A stretch of 64,000 nucleotides of DNA from Hymenobacter sp. YIM 151858-1 (GTDB taxonomy: Bacteria > Bacteroidota > Bacteroidia > Cytophagales > Hymenobacteraceae): the NCBI RefSeq assembly GCF_025979705.1, contig NZ_CP110136.1, forward strand, positions 992,001-1,056,000. The letters are read 5' to 3'. Numbering within the stretch: position 1 is the first letter of the stretch; each line of letters starts with the position of its first letter. The notes under the pieces were generated by a model. It worked only from the letters and a program-made list of their open reading frames with translations, ran no database searches and had not been told where the DNA came from. The position numbers and the translations under genes are program-made. This document shows, piece after piece, positions 1 through 7,745 of this stretch.

Positions 1-422
1 ACCAGCACGTTGCTGGGCTGATCCCAGTATTCGCCTTTATCAATGTCGATGCGAAGCAGCGCGATGTTGGGGTCGTCGGAGCCTTTCGGAAACCAGGTGC
101 GCAGGCCCTCGCTCCAGAGCTCCTTGATTTTGGCGCGGTCGGTTACCACGCGGGCGCGGCCCGAAATGCTCACGTACAGGTTGTCCTGCGGTTTGGAGTA
201 GCCCAGGTTCACGTGGCGGTCTTGCTGCACCTCGTCGATTTTGGGCGAGTCCAGCTCCGTGAAAAACCACAAGGTGCCATCGGCCTCGGGCTCGTGGGTG
301 TACATGGGGCGCGCGTGCAACGAGCCGTCGGGCTCCAGGGTGGTCATCATGGCAATTTTAATGTCCTTGATGCGCTCCACGAGTTTCGTTACGTCGTGGC
401 TTACGGCAACTCTTTCAGCCAT
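1..422 (-). CDS. pyridoxamine 5'-phosphate oxidase-like stress protein (3' part outside window)
   Basis: This open frame has no stop inside the window, so its C-terminus lies beyond base 1. The visible 140 residues begin MAERVAVSHDVTKLVERIKD and continue with an IAMMTTLEPDGSLHARPMY segment. That segment is typical of the split-barrel flavin-binding fold of general stress protein 26 / PNPOx-like proteins. Later parts (LWFFTELDSPKIDEV, VNLGYSKPQDNLYVSISGRA) match the same family. Such proteins bind FMN or F420-like cofactors and are cytosolic; the substrate is unknown. The ATG at 422 is the first methionine in frame after the upstream gap and sits directly before the conserved part. The family call is fairly secure, the exact activity is not. 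Confidence 0.8.
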   Translation of the reverse strand, partial: MAERVAVSHDVTKLVERIKDIKIAMMTTLEPDGSLHARPMYTHEPEADGTLWFFTELDSPKIDEVQQDRHVNLGYSKPQDNLYVSISGRARVVTDRAKIKELWSEGLRTWFPKGSDDPNIALLRIDIDKGEYWDQPSNVL

Positions 423-540
423 GGGGTCGGGTGTTTGGGTGTAGTCAGATAAGAAGGAGTGTTGGGGCTTACGCGCCGGGGCGGCCCTAGGTTAGCCGGC
501 CGCGGCAACCGGGCAGCAGCCTTGGCGCTACCTTGCACCC

Positions 541-1134
541 GTGAACTTCCTCGCCCACCTGCTGTTATCCGGCCCCGACGACGACCTCATCGTGGGCAAT
601 TTTGCCGCCGAAGCCGTGCGCGGCCGGGCCGCCGTGGCCGCCTACCCGCCCGCCGTGCAGCGCGGCATCCGGCTGCACCGCCTCATCGATTCCTTTACCG
701 ATGCCCACCCCGTGGTGCGCCGCAGCACCGCCCGCCTGCGCGCGGCCGGCCTGGGCAAGTGGGCCGGCGTGGTAGCCGATGTGGGCTACGACCACCTGCT
801 GGCCCGCCACTTTGCCCGCTACCACTACCGCCCCGCCGAGCCGTTGCCCGCCTTCGCGCAGCGCATGTACGCCGTGCTGCAGGCCCGCCGAGCCGAACTG
901 CCCGAACGCCTGCAGCACCTGCTGGGCTACATGCGCCGCGACGATTGGCTGAGCAATTACGCCCGCCCCGAAGGCCTTGCACGGGCGCTCCTAGGTCTGA
1001 GCCGGCGGGTGCCGGGCGCGGAGGTGCTGGCCACCGGCGCGGCGGCGTTTCTGGCTGATATTGATGCTTATGAGCGGGACTTTGCGGAGTTCTGGCCCCA
1101 GCTGCTGGCCGCGGTGCAGGCCGAGCTAACCTAG
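541..1134 (+). CDS. ACP phosphodiesterase (AcpH family)
   Basis: This 197-residue protein starts MNFLAHLLLSGPDDDLIVGN and keeps the GIRLHRLIDSFTDAHPVV segment characteristic of acyl-carrier-protein phosphodiesterases, members of the HD-like metal hydrolase group. The enzyme removes 4'-phosphopantetheine from holo-ACP in the cytosol. Its length matches the family (about 190-200 residues). The start is a GTG at 541; no better ATG precedes the conserved N-terminus. A TACCTTGC element lies at 529-536, only a few bases upstream, so a very short or absent leader is possible (inference). The TAG stop lies inside a CCTAGG palindrome. Confidence 0.88.
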   Translation: MNFLAHLLLSGPDDDLIVGNFAAEAVRGRAAVAAYPPAVQRGIRLHRLIDSFTDAHPVVRRSTARLRAAGLGKWAGVVADVGYDHLLARHFARYHYRPAEPLPAFAQRMYAVLQARRAELPERLQHLLGYMRRDDWLSNYARPEGLARALLGLSRRVPGAEVLATGAAAFLADIDAYERDFAEFWPQLLAAVQAELT

Positions 1135-1193
1135 GGCCCGGGCCCCGGTTGTATACTTGCTCCCGAAAAACCCGCCCTACCAACCGCCCCGCC

Positions 1194-2030
1194 ATGTTTC
1201 AGGACCGCCAGCTGCTCATTGCCACCAAGCACGACAAGCAACGCGTGATTGCCCCGATTCTGGAACAGGAGCTGGGCGTGGTGTGCGTGGTGGCCGAAGG
1301 GCTGGACACCGACGAGCTGGGCACCTTTACCGGCGAAATCGCACGCACGCTCGACCCCGTAGCCGCCGCCCGCGAAAAGTGCCGCCGCGCCATGGCGCGT
1401 ACCGGCTGCGATTTGTGCGTGGCCAGCGAGGGCTCGTTCGGGCCGCACCCCGCGTCGTTTTTTGTGCCCGCCGACGACGAGCTGCTCGTGTTCGTGGATG
1501 CGCGCCACAACCTCGAGGTGGTGGTGCGCGAGCTAAGCCTCGATACCAACTTCAGCGGCCAGAAAATTGCCACGGCCGCCGAGCTGCAGGCCTTTGCCGG
1601 GCAGGCCGGCTTTCCCGGCCACGGCCTGATTTTGCGCAAATCGCGCGACGAAAGCACGGATATTTTCAAGGACATCACCGACGAGGCGGCCCTGCAGCAG
1701 GCCTTTGCCTACCTGCTGGGCAAGTACGGCCACGCCTACGCCGAAACCGACATGCGCGCCCACCGCAACCCCACGCGCATGCGGGTAATTGAAGCGGCCA
1801 CCCGCAAGCTGGCCGCGCAGCTAAAATCGGAGTGCCCCGGCTGCCACATGCCGGGCTTTGGCGTAACCGAAGCGCGCAAAGGTCTACCCTGCAGCTGGTG
1901 CAGCCAGCCCACCAACGCGGTGCTCAGCTTCGTGTACCAGTGCCGCCACTGCGGCTATCAGCGCGAGGAGCGCTACCCCCACAACAAAACCACCGAAGAC
2001 CCCATGTACTGCGACCATTGCAACCCTTGA
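1194..2030 (+). CDS. DUF6671-like protein with C-terminal zinc ribbons
   Basis: The 278-residue protein begins MFQDRQLLIATKHDKQRVIA. The ATG at 1194 is preferred over an upstream in-frame start because homologous proteins of this type begin with a similar RQ.LIATKH segment. The first 200 residues contain FTGEIARTLDP and GSFGPHPASFFVPADDE, which look like an enzyme core, but I cannot name an activity. The last 65 residues carry four CxxC pairs (CPGC, CSWC, CRHC, CDHC), consistent with one or two bound zinc ions. No signal peptide or membrane segment is seen, so it is probably cytosolic. It follows the ACP phosphodiesterase by 59 bases and may share its transcript. Confidence 0.8.
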   Translation: MFQDRQLLIATKHDKQRVIAPILEQELGVVCVVAEGLDTDELGTFTGEIARTLDPVAAAREKCRRAMARTGCDLCVASEGSFGPHPASFFVPADDELLVFVDARHNLEVVVRELSLDTNFSGQKIATAAELQAFAGQAGFPGHGLILRKSRDESTDIFKDITDEAALQQAFAYLLGKYGHAYAETDMRAHRNPTRMRVIEAATRKLAAQLKSECPGCHMPGFGVTEARKGLPCSWCSQPTNAVLSFVYQCRHCGYQREERYPHNKTTEDPMYCDHCNP

Positions 2031-2090
2031 GCGGGTGCGTTGGGGTTAGCAACAGGCTCTTCTGCCAATCAAACCAATAAAGGCGGCTTG

Positions 2091-2804
2091 TTAATCTGTC
2101 GGAACATAAACCTTATTGGGCCTTCCCGCACGCCTCACAACCAGGCGGTCGGGGGTAAGCTCCACCACCGTAACGCGGCGGGAGTCGTCGTCGTCGATTA
2201 GCAGCGTCCGGGTGGCTTCATCCAACACCCAGCGCCTGCGGTCGGAGCCTGCGATGCCGCCCCAATCCTTCACAATGCCGTTGGCGCGGTACTCACGGCG
2301 CACCGAGGCCAGGCTTCGGTAGAAAAACGAAAAATTCTTCCGCATGCGCTCGGCTGCGGCCGGGTTGCTGGTGCGCTGGCGGGCAATGTCGGTTTCGATA
2401 ACGGAAACGATATAAGTCGAATCCAGCTTCCAGCGCCGCAGCAACAGCGGGCGCAGCTGGCTGGGGGTTATTTGCACCTCGCCAATCAGGTAGCTTTGCT
2501 CGGCCAGCTCCACATCGGCTTTCAGATGGTTGGCGGGCACCGTTTGCGGCTGAAAGCCCAGGTGCGAAAACGCGAGCGGCGCCGCGGCGGGCTCGTCGGG
2601 CATCGTCAGCGCAAAGCGGCCGGCTTCATCCGTTACGGCCGTAATTGATTGGCCCACCACCCGAACGGTTACTTGCCCCAAAGGCTCGTGGGTGCCCTGG
2701 GCCACCACGCGGCCGCTGACTTTTCGTTGGGCTACGGCAGCGGTAACGCCTGGCAGGATTAGACCTAGGCTAAGCAGGCAGGTAAGCAAAAAGCGCAAAT
2801 GCAT
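2091..2804 (-). CDS. exported carboxypeptidase-regulatory-like domain protein
   Basis: A signal peptide is visible (MHLRFLLTCLLSLGLILPGV, then an AVAQ cleavage region). Next comes a CarboxypepD_reg-like beta-sandwich of about 70 residues: KVSGRVVAQGTHEPLGQVTV, then DEAGRFALTMP. This domain is common at the N-terminus of Bacteroidota outer-membrane and periplasmic proteins. The remaining 140 residues (DIARQRTSNPAAAERMRKNF and onward) are of unknown function and lack a beta-barrel. The length of 237 residues is short compared with TonB-dependent receptors or DUF5686 proteins that carry the same domain. It is convergent with the zinc-ribbon gene. A role in the cell envelope is inferred only from the signal peptide and domain. 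Confidence 0.75.
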   Translation of the reverse strand: MHLRFLLTCLLSLGLILPGVTAAVAQRKVSGRVVAQGTHEPLGQVTVRVVGQSITAVTDEAGRFALTMPDEPAAAPLAFSHLGFQPQTVPANHLKADVELAEQSYLIGEVQITPSQLRPLLLRRWKLDSTYIVSVIETDIARQRTSNPAAAERMRKNFSFFYRSLASVRREYRANGIVKDWGGIAGSDRRRWVLDEATRTLLIDDDDSRRVTVVELTPDRLVVRRAGRPNKVYVPTD

Positions 2805-2878
2805 GCGGCAAAATTAGCCAGCAATGCGGCTGATTTGGCTTCGCGCTTACCCGTGAAAGCACTGATCCAGCCATAAAA

Positions 2879-2903
2879 AAACGGGGCCGCAGGGCCCCGT
2901 TTT
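2879..2903 (-). terminator. bidirectional rho-independent terminator
   Basis: A GC-rich hairpin (ACGGGGCC, loop GCAG or similar, GGCCCCGT at 2881-2900) is flanked by an A-run on the left and TTTTC on the right. It lies just after the stop of the SlyD-type gene on the minus strand, where the A-run reads as a T-tract. It can also insulate the gene at 2804 from readthrough. Confidence 0.8.
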
Positions 2904-2926
2904 CATTGCAAAAGCTAAAGCAAGCA

Positions 2927-3439
2927 CTAGTGGTGGTGCCCGCCTTCGCCGTGTACGTGGCCGTGGTCGAGCTCTTCTTTGCTGGCGTCGCGTACGGCTA
3001 CCACTTTGCCTTCGAAGTGCATCGTCATGCCGGCGAGGGGGTGGTTGAAGTCCATCTGCACGGTGTCGTTGCCCACGAACACCACTTTGCCTTGCAGGTG
3101 GTTGCCGTGGTTGTCCGACATGGGCAGGTAGTTGCCGGGCTGCAGCATTTCGCTGTCTACCTGGCCATCCACCTCAAATACCTGCTTGGGCAGGTCCACG
3201 AGGGCGTTCTGGTCGTACTCGCCGTAGCCTTGCTCGGGCGAGAGGGTGAAGCTGAAGGTGTCGCCGGCTTGTTTGCCTTGCAGCTGCTGCTCGAACTCCT
3301 CGGGCAGGCCGCTCATGCCAAACAAAAACACCATGGGGCTGTCGGCTTCGGCCTTCTCCACGAGCGTCTTTTCTTGCTCGTCGTTGGTTACGCTAAGGTC
3401 GTAGGTGATGGTGACCACCTTTTGATCAGCAATCTGCAT
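2927..3439 (-). CDS. slyD: FKBP-type peptidyl-prolyl isomerase, SlyD-like
   Basis: The 170-residue protein starts MQIADQKVVTITYDLSVTND. It has the FKBP half-barrel, the inserted chaperone (IF) domain around residues 65-120 and the returning FKBP strand (FNHPLAGMTMHFEGKVVAV). A histidine-rich tail (HGHVHGEGGHHH) typical of SlyD ends the protein and can bind nickel or other metals. The role is cytosolic proline isomerisation and chaperoning. I chose the ATG at 3439 over a longer frame starting at 3532, because the additional 31 residues are not SlyD-like. The gene stands alone, with a clear terminator behind it. Confidence 0.93.
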   Translation of the reverse strand: MQIADQKVVTITYDLSVTNDEQEKTLVEKAEADSPMVFLFGMSGLPEEFEQQLQGKQAGDTFSFTLSPEQGYGEYDQNALVDLPKQVFEVDGQVDSEMLQPGNYLPMSDNHGNHLQGKVVFVGNDTVQMDFNHPLAGMTMHFEGKVVAVRDASKEELDHGHVHGEGGHHH

Positions 3440-3918
3440 GTGTCTGGAGGGAATAATGGAAAACAAAGGCAAGTAAATGAAATTAACGCCGCTCGGGGCC
3501 TGGGGTTGCGGCCGATACCGGTTGGCTGGCACCGCGGCCCCCCCTCGGCTGTCCTCATTTAGGAGGAATTAAGTTCGAACGACCTAGGGAAACAACGTCA
3601 TGCCGAGCTCCGTGGAGGCAGCTCGCGTGCTGAGGTTGAATAGTAGCTGTCATCCTGAGGCGCTAGCCGAAGGACCTTCTCACGGTGGAACGATGCGCCT
3701 AGGTCTATGAACCTCACAGGACCCCATGGGGTACCGCGCCCTCTTTGAAAGTGGGAAAGCGTATGCTATCCGGCATCAGCACGCGGGATGCCGCGGCCAG
3801 CCCGGCATTACACGACCTAGGGAAAGTCGTTCTCACATGGATAAGGTCCTTGACTACGTCGACCTTCGGTTCGGCTAGCGCCTCAGGATGACAGACCAAA
3901 CAACATCCTCTCAACTAC
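3440..3918. other. intergenic region holding a dispersed inverted repeat
   Basis: This 479-base gap has no convincing gene. It contains two inverted arms of a dispersed repeat (see the repeat at 3647-3894) and three CCTAGG palindromes. Short open frames here translate repeat sequence and are not credible. Confidence 0.7.
3647..3894. repeat. dispersed palindromic repeat, long inverted arms
   Basis: The left arm from 3647 begins CTGTCATCCTGAGGCGCTAG and the right arm ending at 3894 is its reverse complement over about 25 bases. Both arms then contain the AGGACCTT and a CTCAC/GTGAG block in different spacing. The element looks like a REP/MITE-type intergenic repeat found in many copies in Bacteroidota genomes (recognition from memory, not searched). 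The middle 150 bases are unrelated to the arms, so this may be two head-to-head copies or one copy with an insert. Confidence 0.7.
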
Positions 3919-5919
3919 TTACTGCTGAAACTCCCAGGCGGTGCGGTAGGCGCCCAGGTCCTCCACGTAGTTCACGAACTCGCGGTAGAAGGCGTTGCTG
4001 CTCAGCGTGGCCGAGTCGCCGATCATCAGCAGCTTGCGGCGGGCGCGCGTCATGCCCACGTTCATGCGGCGGATATCAGCCAGGAAACCGATGTCGTTGG
4101 CGGCGTTGGAGCGCGTGAGCGTAATGGCAATGATGTCGCGCTCCTGGCCCTGGAAGGAGTCGACGGTACCGATGCTGAGCTGGCGCTTCAGCAGCAGCTC
4201 GTTCAGTTCGGGCATGTCCTCCACGCGGTCTTTCAGGTAGTTGATTTGGGCGCGGTAGGGAGCAATTACGCCGATGCTCAGCGGGTGCTGCTCGTGGTCG
4301 GCCTGGTGGTAGTCCTGCAGCAGCTCCGCGAGGCGGCGCAGCAGCAAATCGGCTTCCTCGGGGTTGGCTACCGAAGGCGAATCCTGCAGGCCCATTTCCT
4401 CAAATCCGCAGCCGGCGGTATCGATAAACTCCACGGCCCAGCCGGGCTCAAAGCGCGTGTCGTAGTCGTGCAGGTCGGCGGCGCGCACGCGCTCATCGGC
4501 CTGCAGCTTGCCGCCGTAAAATTGGTCCGACGAAAACTGCATGATGTTCTCGTGCATGCGGTATTGCACCTGCAGCATGCGGGCCGTGTCGGGCTGGCGC
4601 GTAATGCACTTCTCGAACAGCGTTTCGCGCAAGCCTTGGGCCGCGGCTTTCTCGCTCTTCACGGTAGGCGGCAGCTGGCAATGGTCGCCGGCCAGCACCA
4701 CGCGCTCGGCTTTGGTAATAGGTATCCAGCAGCCCGGCTCCAGCGCCTGCGCCGCTTCGTCGATAAACACGGTTTCGTACACCAGGTGGCGAATGGCGCG
4801 GTTGGCGGCGCCAACCAGCGTGCAGGTGATTACCTGCACTTTCTCCAGCAGGTCTTCGGTGATGTACTTCTCAAGCTGATCCGACTCCTGCAGCAATTGG
4901 TGCGCTTGCTCTTTCAGAGCCTGCCGCTGCTGACGCTCCTCCCAACCGTAGTTGCGCTTGTATTGGCCGGCCATTTGGCGGTACTGCTCGGCCGTTTGGC
5001 GCAGGCTGCGCAGCTCGCCGTAGTGCTTGTGCGTCATCACCTGGGCATCGAGCGTGTGCTCGAGCAACAAGTCTGACACGCGCGAGGGGTTGCCCATCCG
5101 GATAACGTTCACGCCGCGCTCGGCCAGCTTTTCAGTCAACAAATCCACAGCCGTGTTGCTGGGCGCGCACACCAGCACGCGCCGCTCGCGGCGGATGGTT
5201 TCCAGAATTGCCTGCACCAGGGTGGTGGTTTTGCCGGTGCCGGGCGGGCCGTGAATAATGGCGACATCCTTAGCTGCCAGCACGTGCTGCACGGCGGCCG
5301 TTTGGGAGGCGTTCAGCGGGTTAGGGTAGTAGAGCTTCTCGGTTTCTTCGGCCGACTTATACTCGGCGGGCCGGTGGCCCAGGAGCGTGTCGCGCAAATC
5401 GGCGAGGCGCCCGAAGGCGCCCTGCACCTTTTGCAGGGCCAGCTCCATTTCGCGGTAGCTCACCTCGTCGAAGGTCAGATCGAGGCCCAGCTTGCCCTCG
5501 TCGATCCAGTCGGGGAGGTCCTCCTTGTTGGTTGCCAGCGTGATTTTGTTGCGGCGCACGCTCGTCACCACGCCTTGCAGCGTGGGCTTATCGGAGCCGG
5601 CGCGGCCGGGTATGTTGCCGAACAAGGCCGCGTTTTTGCCCACCTGAAACAGGTGCAGCTGCTGGCTCTGGCCGGCCGGGCGCTCCAGCTCGAGCACCAG
5701 CTTGCCGCCGAAGCCAATGTCTTCTTTGGTGATTTTGATGGGGTACCACGTCAGGCCGCGGTGTTGCCGCTCCGCAATCGTACTCTTCGCGTTACGAATG
5801 CGGTATTGCTCGAGGTCCTCTTGTTGCTCTACGCGCAGCAGGCCCTGTACGCGGCGCAGCTCTTCGTAAACGGACTCGGTGGGGGTGTGGGTAGCTTCAG
5901 CCAAGCTTTCGGAATGCAA
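3919..5919 (-). CDS. SF1B DNA/RNA helicase, Upf1/IGHMBP2-like
   Basis: The 666-residue protein has an N-terminal OB-like beta domain and then all superfamily 1 helicase motifs. Walker A is GPPGTGKTT near residue 225 and Walker B is FIDEAAQALEP near 385. The others are AGDHCQLPPTVKS (motif III), VQYRMHE (motif IV), GTVDSFQGQERDII (motif V) and MNVGMTRARRKLLMIGD (motif VI). This set and the Q-motif region (NPLNASQTAAV) match the Upf1/IGHMBP2/DNA2 type. It should be an ATP-driven 5'-3' translocase on DNA or RNA in the cytosol; the substrate is unknown. Its length is normal for bacterial members. The gene is monocistronic, with repeat-containing DNA downstream. Confidence 0.92.
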   Translation of the reverse strand: MHSESLAEATHTPTESVYEELRRVQGLLRVEQQEDLEQYRIRNAKSTIAERQHRGLTWYPIKITKEDIGFGGKLVLELERPAGQSQQLHLFQVGKNAALFGNIPGRAGSDKPTLQGVVTSVRRNKITLATNKEDLPDWIDEGKLGLDLTFDEVSYREMELALQKVQGAFGRLADLRDTLLGHRPAEYKSAEETEKLYYPNPLNASQTAAVQHVLAAKDVAIIHGPPGTGKTTTLVQAILETIRRERRVLVCAPSNTAVDLLTEKLAERGVNVIRMGNPSRVSDLLLEHTLDAQVMTHKHYGELRSLRQTAEQYRQMAGQYKRNYGWEERQQRQALKEQAHQLLQESDQLEKYITEDLLEKVQVITCTLVGAANRAIRHLVYETVFIDEAAQALEPGCWIPITKAERVVLAGDHCQLPPTVKSEKAAAQGLRETLFEKCITRQPDTARMLQVQYRMHENIMQFSSDQFYGGKLQADERVRAADLHDYDTRFEPGWAVEFIDTAGCGFEEMGLQDSPSVANPEEADLLLRRLAELLQDYHQADHEQHPLSIGVIAPYRAQINYLKDRVEDMPELNELLLKRQLSIGTVDSFQGQERDIIAITLTRSNAANDIGFLADIRRMNVGMTRARRKLLMIGDSATLSSNAFYREFVNYVEDLGAYRTAWEFQQ

Positions 5920-6033
5920 TAAGTGTAAACCGTATCAACAAACGTTGAACGGCAAACGTGCGGCCGAAGGTCGGGCAGAAATTTGGAACGCGCGGCCTAG
6001 GTAGGCTTCATCCACGCCCCCGGCAGCAGCAAC

Positions 6034-7151
6034 CTAGGGTTGCGCCACCTGCGCAACATCGCGGCCCTGAATGGCCGCGGCCATGAGCTCCGGAAACTTA
6101 TCGGGCGTGCAGGCAAAACTGGGAATACCTAGGGCCGCGAGCTTTTCGGCCACGGTACGATCGAACGAAGGAGCCCCTTCATCGCTCAGGCCCAGCAACA
6201 CCACAAACGTAACGCCAGCCGCTTTCAAGGCGGCGGCCCGCTTCAGCAGCTCGTTGGGGCTACCGCCTTCGTACAAGTCGCTGATGAGAACCAGAATGGT
6301 GTCGGTGGGGCGGGTAATAAGCTGCTGGCAATAGGTGAGGGCTAGGTTGATGTCGGTGCCGCCGCCCAGTTGAATGCCGAAGATCAAATCCACGGGGTCT
6401 TTCAGGTTCTGGGTGAGGTCGGCCACAGCCGTATCGAACACCACCATGTGGGTGCGCACCGCTCGCATCGAGGCCAGCACCGCCCCAAACACCCCCGCAT
6501 ACACCACCGAGGAGGCCATGGAGCCGCTTTGGTCAACGCAGAGCACGATTTCTTTGAGCGCCTGCCCGCGCCGCCCGTAGCCAATCAGTTTCTCCGGCAC
6601 GATGGTGCTGAGTGTGGGCTGGTAGTGCTTCAGGTTGGCCCGAATGGTAGCCGCCCAGTTAATCTCGCGGTAGCGCGGACGCGGGTTGCGCACGGCGCGG
6701 CTTAATGCACCTTGCACAGCCTGGCGCAGCGGATTGGCCAGCCGTTGTTCCAAATCGTGCACCACGCGCTGCACAACTTCGCGGGCGGTGTGTTTCGCCT
6801 TCGCGGGCATCACGCGGCTCAGCGACATGAGCATGCCCACCAGGTGCACATCGGGCTGCACGGTGCGCAGCACCTCGGGCTCGAGCAGGAGCTGCTGCAG
6901 ACCTAGGCGGTTCATGGCGTCTTTCTGTATACGGCCACCACCGACGATGGAAAGTACTGCCGGATGTCGCCCAACCAACGCGTTACCCGCGGCGACGACG
7001 CCCCCAACCCACCTTTGCGCTCGGCGGGCTTGCTGTCGTACAGCGCCGTGAGCACATCATCCATGCGGCCGTAGTCGGGCGAGAGGGGAATCTCGTTGCT
7101 GGCATCTGCCGACGAGCCAAGCACAAGCTTCCAGCGGACAGCGTTGCTCAT
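6034..7151 (-). pseudogene. vWA domain protein of a MoxR-vWA gene cluster, frameshifted
   Basis: Two adjacent frames together make one family member. The first frame (from ATG at 7151) gives MSNAVRWKLVLGSSADASNE through WLGDIRQYFPSSVVAV, then runs into a TGA near 6912. The second resumes at IQKDAMNRLGLQQLLLEPEV and continues to 6034 with the vWA domain: LCVDQSGSMASSVVYA (MIDAS DxSxS), then GGGTDINLA and LISDLYEGG. In relatives of this family the YFPSSVV and QKDAM segments are contiguous. One base is therefore missing around 6930 (GCCGTATACAG). No slippery sequence is present, so I read it as a true frameshift or a sequencing error. The role is probably a metal-ion-dependent partner of the MoxR ATPase encoded upstream. 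Confidence 0.8.
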
Positions 7152-7181
7152 GAAATGGTGAAGTTGCTTGTGTTCAGGTTA

Positions 7182-7733
7182 TTACCCTAGGTGCGCTTGG
7201 CGGCCGTAAGGGCTATCGGCGCGGTAGCGGCGCTCAAATTCCGCGCGGGTGCAAATGGACTTTACATCCGTTACGCGGTCAATAGCCAGTATTCCGTCGA
7301 GGTGGTCGATTTCGTGTTGGAGCAGCTCGGCCAGGTCGTCTTTCAGCCCTGCGCGGGTTTCGTGCCAGCTGCCACCTAGGTCTTGGTAGCGCACCGTTAT
7401 CCATTGGTGCCGCTCTACCTGCATAAAAATCGAGAGGAACGACAGGCAGGCATCCCACACCACCATGGTTTCGGGGCTGCGCTCCACAACGGTGGGGTTG
7501 ATGAGCGGCCACACCGGCTTGCCCGGCAGCCGCAGCACCACTATGCGCTGCAACACACCAATTTGCGGAGCGGCAATGGCCCGGCCGTAACCGGTGGTTT
7601 CGCGCCAGTGCGCAACGGTGTCGGTGAGGTCGGTAACCACTTGGGCCACGGCTGGTACGGTTGCGTCGGCTACGGGCTCGGCTACTTCGCGCAGCAGGGG
7701 GTTGCCAAGCTGCAGAATTTCGCGAATCGGCAT
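7182..7733 (-). CDS. def: peptide deformylase, divergent motif II
   Basis: The 183-residue protein has the three deformylase motifs. Motif I is GYGRAIAAPQIGV. Motif II is DACLS, in place of the usual EGCLS. Motif III is LLQHEIDHLDGIL, with the HExxH metal site. The metal-binding cysteine and both histidines are present, so hydrolysis of N-formyl groups is plausible. The motif II change suggests a secondary or specialised deformylase rather than the housekeeping one. It lies in the cytosol. It sits 30 bases downstream-to-upstream between the amidohydrolase gene and the vWA gene, all on the minus strand, and so probably shares their transcript. Confidence 0.82.
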   Translation of the reverse strand: MPIREILQLGNPLLREVAEPVADATVPAVAQVVTDLTDTVAHWRETTGYGRAIAAPQIGVLQRIVVLRLPGKPVWPLINPTVVERSPETMVVWDACLSFLSIFMQVERHQWITVRYQDLGGSWHETRAGLKDDLAELLQHEIDHLDGILAIDRVTDVKSICTRAEFERRYRADSPYGRQAHLG

Positions 7734-7745
7734 ACAGGGCGTGGG

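Noticed and set aside
3714-4118. Short frames within the dispersed repeat before the helicase gene
   Set aside because: They translate repeat sequence and overlap the helicase gene end.
6912-6978. Programmed frameshift in the vWA gene
   Set aside because: The site GCCGTATACAG has no slippery heptamer and no hairpin behind it, so a mutation or sequencing error is more likely.
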